Below, one piece after another: positions 51,953 through 55,944 of a stretch of 55,944 nucleotides of DNA; position 1 is the first letter of the stretch; every line of letters begins with the position of its first letter. The translations under genes and the position numbers were made by a program. Origin of the DNA: Acidobacteriota bacterium (GTDB lineage: Bacteria > Acidobacteriota > Terriglobia > Bryobacterales > Bryobacteraceae); NCBI GenBank assembly GCA_016201205.1, contig JACQDF010000004.1, positions 1 to 55,944 of the forward strand, read 5' to 3'. The notes beneath the pieces are model-generated. The model did no database searches. It was not told the origin of the DNA and saw only the letters and a list, made by a program, of their open reading frames with translations.

Positions 51953-52506
51953 CGTGCCGGGAATTCATCTTGATGGCTCGTGATTACGGCCGTGACGAGT
52001 GGATGAGCGTGGACGAGAGGCGAGCCGCGGCGAGTCACCTGGAATCCTGTGGCGGATGCCGCCGGCGGCTGGAGCAGGAGCGCGCCCTCTCGTCGGGTCT
52101 GGCGGCATGGGCGTGCCGGCGGCGGGAAGTGGCTGCTCCGGCGGCGGTGGAAACCGCGGTTGTGGCGGCGTTCCGCGGGCGAAAGCAAAAGTTTCTGAAG
52201 CGGTGGCCGGCCTGGGCGGCGGTTCCGATTGCTGCCGCCGCTTTGCTGATTGCCGTCCTCCTGTGGCGGAGCGACAAGCCGCAACCGGCCGCGCCAGTGG
52301 AAATGGTGACCGAGTTCGTTCCGCTCCGCTATGGCAAACCCCTCGAGCCGGGTGAGCCGATTCAGCTAATTCGGATTCAGGTGCCGCAAGCGGAGCTGTT
52401 GCGGCTGGGAATGCCAGTGGCGCCGGATTCCGGCGCCCGGTTGGTGAAGGCAGACGTGGTTTTGGGCGAGGACGGATTGGCGAAAGCTATCCGCTTCGTC
52501 TACTGA
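51949..52506 (+). CDS. Anti-sigma factor with ZAS-type zinc-binding domain
   Basis: 185 residues from ATG 51949, overlapping the sigma stop (ATGA), so the two are made together. The cytoplasmic end has H30-x3-C34-x2-C37 (HLESCGGC) with Cys3 nearby, the zinc site of anti-sigma factors. One membrane segment follows at about 84-105 (WPAWAAVPIAAAALLIAVLL), and the C-terminal 80 residues would be periplasmic. It holds the sigma factor at the membrane until a signal releases it. Confidence 0.88.
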   Translation: MTCREFILMARDYGRDEWMSVDERRAAASHLESCGGCRRRLEQERALSSGLAAWACRRREVAAPAAVETAVVAAFRGRKQKFLKRWPAWAAVPIAAAALLIAVLLWRSDKPQPAAPVEMVTEFVPLRYGKPLEPGEPIQLIRIQVPQAELLRLGMPVAPDSGARLVKADVVLGEDGLAKAIRFVY

Positions 52507-52525
52507 TTAGAGGAAAGGAACAGAT

Positions 52526-53473
52526 ATGAATCGCAGATGGATTTTTTTGGGTGCGCCCCTGGCCGCCTTTGCACAAAACAGCCAGAATGAAGAGGTTCGC
52601 ATTGTCCGCCCGCAGGGCGGCGAGCATATGATCTGGATGAGCGCCGGCGGGGGACCGCAGGAATTCGCCGGCTCGACGTTCCAGTTCATTGCCGCCGAAG
52701 GCGGCGAAGCAAGACTGGTCAAGAACGCTCCCTACACCGGGGAAGCCAATACGGAAACGACGCGCGTTCTGGCCGATGGAACTCGCATCGTGAGCAAGAG
52801 CGCTACCAGCGTGGCCAGAGACAAAGAGGGGCGCATGCGCCGCGACAACAATTTCAGCAATATCGGCCCCTGGGTCAACAGCAATCAGCAGCCGCCGCGC
52901 TTGGCCACCATCACAGATCCGGTGGCGCGCGAAACCTATGTTCTCAACCTGAACGACAAGACGGCGCGAAAAATGAAGATGGGTGAGCTGATGCCCATGG
53001 TGCATCGGAAGGAATCGAGCAGCGGCGCCAAGAAGGAGGTTTTCGAGCACCGCGTGCAGGTGACCGTGCGCAGCTCGGAATCCGGAGCCGATGTGATCGC
53101 TTCGCCGCCAGGATTGCCGGCGACAGGCGGGATGGTGATGCGCATCGACTCGAAGAATTCGAAGACGGAAAACCTGGGCCGGCAAACCATGGAAGGCGTC
53201 CCGGTGGACGGAACCCGTACAACAGTAACGATTCCGGCAGGGGAAATCGGCAATGACCGGCCAATCGTCTCAGTGACCGAGCGCTGGTACTCGGCGGATC
53301 TGCAAATGGTGATCTACTCGAGAACCAACGATCCGCAGTTCGGCGAATCGATCTATCGCGTCACCAACCTGAGGCGAGCCGAGCCGGATCCTGGGCTGTT
53401 CAAAGTGCCCGCCGATTATAAGGTGGAGGAGGCGTCGCGCGGGCCGATGATTCACAAGAAGGTCGTCGAGTAG
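52526..53473 (+). CDS. Conserved secreted protein downstream of the sigma/anti-sigma pair
   Basis: 315 residues, beginning MNRRWIFLGAPLAAFAQNSQ (signal peptide), then beta-rich sequence with GTRIVSKSATSVARDKEGRM and VSVTERWYSADLQMVIYSRT, and a C-terminal EPDPGLFKVPADYKVEEASR. I recall this type of exported protein as common in acidobacteria, often beside ECF sigma genes; no biochemical function is known to me. It lies 19 nt after the anti-sigma stop, so it is probably a target or sensor partner in the same unit. A hairpin terminator follows. Confidence 0.78.
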   Translation: MNRRWIFLGAPLAAFAQNSQNEEVRIVRPQGGEHMIWMSAGGGPQEFAGSTFQFIAAEGGEARLVKNAPYTGEANTETTRVLADGTRIVSKSATSVARDKEGRMRRDNNFSNIGPWVNSNQQPPRLATITDPVARETYVLNLNDKTARKMKMGELMPMVHRKESSSGAKKEVFEHRVQVTVRSSESGADVIASPPGLPATGGMVMRIDSKNSKTENLGRQTMEGVPVDGTRTTVTIPAGEIGNDRPIVSVTERWYSADLQMVIYSRTNDPQFGESIYRVTNLRRAEPDPGLFKVPADYKVEEASRGPMIHKKVVE

Positions 53474-53480
53474 TCGTACA

Positions 53481-53503
53481 GGAGCGCACGGGGCGCTCCA
53501 CTT
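53481..53503. terminator. Probable bidirectional terminator between convergent genes
   Basis: Stem GGAGCGC (53481-53487) and GCGCTCC (53493-53499) with a 5-nt loop, followed on the plus strand by ACTTTATT, a weak T-rich tail. It lies between the ends of two convergent genes and could stop both. Confidence 0.55.
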
Positions 53504-54720
53504 TATTGGGACATGCCCCGCGCCGCGATCCGCCACACGGCTTCCACGTGTCCGCCCCGGACCGCGTACAGCCGGTCGTACAGGTTCACTGACGGGTCGC
53601 AATGCGGGATGATGAATTCGAGCCGGTCCCCCACGCTCACGCGCTTGCCTTCGTTCAGCGTGAGCCTTCCGTGCTCGTCGCCGGCAAACGCGTAAGGCAA
53701 ATCCGAGCCGCTGCGCCACTGCGGCGGGAACGGCTTGTCCGTCGAGAAAGCTTTGAGGCCGCCATCCACGATGGCCATTTCGTCTTTCGGCTTGCTCACC
53801 ACGGTGGTGACCACGAACAGCGAGTTCTGGAAATCGCCGTAAACATCCCCGCTCTGCCCGCCGATGCGGTTATAGTCGACATCCATGAAGATAAAGCTGC
53901 CCGGCTGAAGTTCCGTAATGCCGTCGATGGCCGTGTCAATGTTGTAGGTTCCCGTTGAGCCTGCCGACAGCAGCGGGCTGGCGATGCCTTTCTGCTCGAG
54001 CATGCGGCGCGTCTCGACTGCCGGCGCCATCGCTTCCTGTGACACGCGCCGGCGGTTCTCGAAGCCGATGGTGTGCGAGGCGTGGCCTGCGTAGGCTTGC
54101 AGCCCGGCGAGCTTCAGGTTCGGCATGCCCTGGATCACTTCCCCGAGAGACACGGCCGGCGCCAGCGGCAGGATACCGGTGCGGTTACCGACGTGGAGAT
54201 CGATCGCCACGTTGAATTTGACCTTGGCGGCGCCGGCGGCCTCGTTCAGATCGCGCACATTCTGCGCGTTGTCAACGCTCAGAATCGTCTCCGGGCGCTT
54301 CCGCGTGAGAGCGACGGCCCGCTCGATCTTGTTCTTGCCGATGGTGGCCGTGGTGATGAGCAGGCCGGTGACGCCGCCGGCAGCGAGCGCTTCGGCTTCG
54401 CTGATTTTGGCTGCACAGGCGCCGCTCGCGCCGGCGCGGATCAGGTAATTGGCGATCTCGGGGCACTTGTGCGTCTTGGCGTGCGGTCGCAGCGCGCGGC
54501 CTCTGCTCTTGACGTACTCGGCCATCTTCTTGACGTTGGCCTCGAAGGCATCGAGCTCGAGGATGAGCGCCGGCGTCGGCAGATCGTCCTTGCTGAGCTT
54601 GCCTTTGACATCGCCGCGGGCCAGAATGCGATCGATTTCCGCCCAGGTGTACGTGCGGCGGGCCGCATGGAGGCTGGCGGCAGCGAGGCCGGAAGTGAAC
54701 AGCGCGCGTCGCGACATCAT
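53503..54720 (-). CDS. Exported D-threonine aldolase / alanine racemase-family PLP enzyme
   Basis: 405 residues from ATG 54720 (GGGAG lies upstream; a second ATG is at 54717). PLP-binding Lys is in LRPHAKTHKCPEIANYLI; the metal site typical of D-threonine aldolases is IIPHCDPSVNLYDRLY (His and Asp of HCD). Other conserved parts are DLPTPALILELDAFEANVKK and GSTGTYNIDTAID. The enzyme would cleave D-threonine or a related D-beta-hydroxy amino acid to glycine and an aldehyde. The N-terminal MSRRALFTSGLAAASLHA looks like a twin-arginine signal, so it may act outside the cytoplasm after folding with its cofactor. Confidence 0.87.
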   Translation of the reverse strand: MMSRRALFTSGLAAASLHAARRTYTWAEIDRILARGDVKGKLSKDDLPTPALILELDAFEANVKKMAEYVKSRGRALRPHAKTHKCPEIANYLIRAGASGACAAKISEAEALAAGGVTGLLITTATIGKNKIERAVALTRKRPETILSVDNAQNVRDLNEAAGAAKVKFNVAIDLHVGNRTGILPLAPAVSLGEVIQGMPNLKLAGLQAYAGHASHTIGFENRRRVSQEAMAPAVETRRMLEQKGIASPLLSAGSTGTYNIDTAIDGITELQPGSFIFMDVDYNRIGGQSGDVYGDFQNSLFVVTTVVSKPKDEMAIVDGGLKAFSTDKPFPPQWRSGSDLPYAFAGDEHGRLTLNEGKRVSVGDRLEFIIPHCDPSVNLYDRLYAVRGGHVEAVWRIAARGMSQ

Positions 54721-54791
54721 ACAATCTCCCGTCTGTCGAAGGATTTGCTCTATTGTACCGTACGTTGGCATCATGATCTGGGAGGCGCACC

Positions 54792-55517
54792 TTGATCCAA
54801 ACGCTGATTAAGAACTGGCTGTTGCTGGCATTGTGTGGCGTGCTTGACGCGATCATTTCGGTCATCTACTTAATCATGCAGGACACGGATGGACCCCTGA
54901 CTTTCCATTCGTGGAACGGCGCGGTTGTGTTTCTGGGTAAGCTCGCGCTGGCGGCAGGAGCTTGCACGATCGCAGCCGGTATTTTGAGGTCCACAAATGG
55001 CAAATGCTGGCTTCTGGTGCTGAATGGTCTTGCACTTGGCGCGCTCGGACTGATCCAATACGGCTTTGTCCGTTTCCGAATCAGCTTTCTTACTGTCGCG
55101 CTCCTGATCATCCTGATGGCAATGAGCATCGGCATTCTCGAATTGGGAATCGCGCGAACCCTGCGGCGTCAGCGTCATGTTGCGGACGCATGGTTTCTTG
55201 CCCTGGCCGGAGTGGCCTCGATTGGTTTTGCTTTGGCGTTTCTTGCTTTGGGGTTTCGCTGGATCAAGATAGAGCCAGGGTCACACTCAGACCTTCTTTG
55301 GCTTGGCTCCTATTTTGGTTTCAGTGCAATCTGCATGCTGGCGCTGGCCCTGCGCCTGCACAGCCAGGGTCTTTCCCAAGCAGGCCCCTCGCGCGGTTCG
55401 CACACCGGCTACTCCTTCGGCGGCGCCGGAAGCTTCTCGATGATCTTCGCGAACCGCAGGCGCGCCGCCATCTCGCCTTCGAGCAGCCAGCGCTTGTCGC
55501 GCAGCATGCGCTCGTAA
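54792..55517 (+). CDS. Polytopic membrane protein, DUF308/HdeD-like
   Basis: 241 residues, starting at TTG 54792 with GGAGG at 54781-54785. About six hydrophobic segments (WLLLALCGVLDAIISVIYLI, VVFLGKLALAAGACTIAAGI, WLLVLNGLALGALGLIQYGF, FLTVALLIILMAMSIGILEL, WFLALAGVASIGFALAFLAL, DLLWLGSYFGFSAICMLALA) in a pattern like HdeD-family proteins. The last 45 residues are serine- and arginine-rich and lie over the oppositely oriented sulfatase gene, so they are probably run-on from a lost stop. Role unknown. Confidence 0.72.
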   Translation: MIQTLIKNWLLLALCGVLDAIISVIYLIMQDTDGPLTFHSWNGAVVFLGKLALAAGACTIAAGILRSTNGKCWLLVLNGLALGALGLIQYGFVRFRISFLTVALLIILMAMSIGILELGIARTLRRQRHVADAWFLALAGVASIGFALAFLALGFRWIKIEPGSHSDLLWLGSYFGFSAICMLALALRLHSQGLSQAGPSRGSHTGYSFGGAGSFSMIFANRRRAAISPSSSQRLSRSMRS

Positions 55518-55944
55518 GCGAGGTAGCTGAAGATCCACTCGCGCGATGGGCCCGGCTTGCCCTGGAGGACGGGAGCGAAGCTGCGCCCGTCGATCGTGAC
55601 GCCTTTCGGCAAGCTCGCACCGGTCAGGGCTGCCAGCGTGGGCATCACGTCCGAGAAGTCGATCAGCTCGCGGCTCACGCGGCCGCGCTCGATGCCGGGG
55701 CCGCTGGCGATCATCGGCACGCGCACGCCGAGTTCGGTCACAGTGCCCTTGCCGTCCTTGCCCGTGCCGTTGTCGCCGGTGAAGAAGACGATCGTGTTCT
55801 CGCGCAGGCCCAGCTCGTCGAGAGAGCGCAGTACCTTGCCGACGATCTTGTCCATGTACTCGACGTTGGCGCGGAGGCCTCCCTTCGGGTCGTCGGGCGT
55901 CGGCTCCCACGGCTCGTGCACATGGCACATCGGATAGTACGCCA
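55409..55944 (-). CDS. Sulfatase, C-terminal part (cut by the window edge)
   Basis: 178 residues visible; the N-terminal catalytic part, with the formylglycine motif, lies beyond the right edge. The visible portion begins AYYPMCHVHEPWEPTPDDPK and contains VFFTGDNGTGKDGKGT (the metal-ligand Asp-Asn pair of arylsulfatases) and GVRVPMIASGPGIERGRVSR. The end, WIFSYLAYERMLRDKRWLLE then ARLRFAKIIEKLPAPP, lacks the usual residues between these two parts, which may reflect a short deletion. An exported arylsulfatase acting on sulfated glycans is most likely. It converges with the membrane protein gene, overlapping by 109 nt. Confidence 0.85.
   Translation of the reverse strand, partial: AYYPMCHVHEPWEPTPDDPKGGLRANVEYMDKIVGKVLRSLDELGLRENTIVFFTGDNGTGKDGKGTVTELGVRVPMIASGPGIERGRVSRELIDFSDVMPTLAALTGASLPKGVTIDGRSFAPVLQGKPGPSREWIFSYLAYERMLRDKRWLLEGEMAARLRFAKIIEKLPAPPKE

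Noticed and set aside
1..55944. CRISPR array, prophage or insertion sequence
   Set aside because: No regularly spaced short repeats with unique spacers, no Cas, capsid, integrase or transposase sequences were found on reading both strands.

Overview
The window is GC-rich, gene-dense bacterial DNA. It looks like an Acidobacteriota genome of the Bryobacterales / Solibacter type. The clues are a PEP-CTERM protein, an ASPIC/UnbV FG-GAP protein, a PQQ-dependent dehydrogenase paired with a two-haem cytochrome, an S46 peptidase, a secreted PIG-L deacetylase, an exported sulfatase, an ECF sigma/anti-sigma/secreted-protein trio, and palindromic repeats in many intergenic gaps. The assignment rests on gene content only. 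No rRNA, tRNA, CRISPR array, transposase or integrase was seen.

Layout. 1-6473: a dispersed repeat, a secreted S9 peptidase with a C-terminal FGE-sulfatase-like domain, then an L-fucose-isomerase-like protein, a Gfo/Idh/MocA oxidoreductase and homoserine kinase. 6478-11961: a small conserved protein, a frameshifted PEP-CTERM gene, a TonB-dependent receptor overlapping a DUF58 gene, and an amino-acid permease. 11976-16761 (minus): cytochrome c-LamG protein, PQQ dehydrogenase, a three-hairpin repeat, MFS transporter and GNAT acetyltransferase. 16857-25486 (minus): one probable transcription unit running from a PaaK-like adenylating enzyme through a GT4 glycosyltransferase and the complete glycine cleavage set gcvT-gcvH-gcvPA-gcvPB to a frameshifted GT39-type membrane glycosyltransferase. 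25614-26834: a RelE toxin-antitoxin pair, and an antitoxin-toxin gene apparently fused by an internal deletion. 27008-37880: secreted and housekeeping genes (PQQ-like beta-propeller with EF-hands, ASPIC/UnbV protein, PIG-L deacetylase, YyaL-type thioredoxin-fold protein, thiol peroxidase). 38135-40652: a BsuBI/PstI-like restriction-modification pair. 40774-46635: aldo/keto reductase, two tandem secreted BsuPI-domain paralogues, a RHH/VapC toxin-antitoxin pair, and an S46 peptidase bracketed by a 177-bp duplication of the vapC 3' end. 46748-55944: lytic transglycosylase, aminotransferase, ECF sigma factor module, a twin-arginine-signal D-threonine-aldolase-like enzyme, a membrane protein and the C-terminal part of a sulfatase cut by the window edge.

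The most notable features lie between the genes. Three families of structured repeats sit in intergenic gaps. Family A carries a c(UCCG)g hairpin just upstream of two secreted-protein genes. Family B has four copies, two of them identical over 38 nt. Family C folds into three perfect hairpins inside an outer stem. Defence and toxin-antitoxin modules show recent rearrangement: a partial vapC duplication flanking a peptidase gene, a fused vapBC remnant, and a 16-bp direct repeat flanking the restriction system. Two otherwise well-preserved genes carry single frameshifts, which could be real or assembly errors. The glycine cleavage unit, the quinoprotein/cytochrome pair and the sigma/anti-sigma trio are the clearest cases of genes working together.
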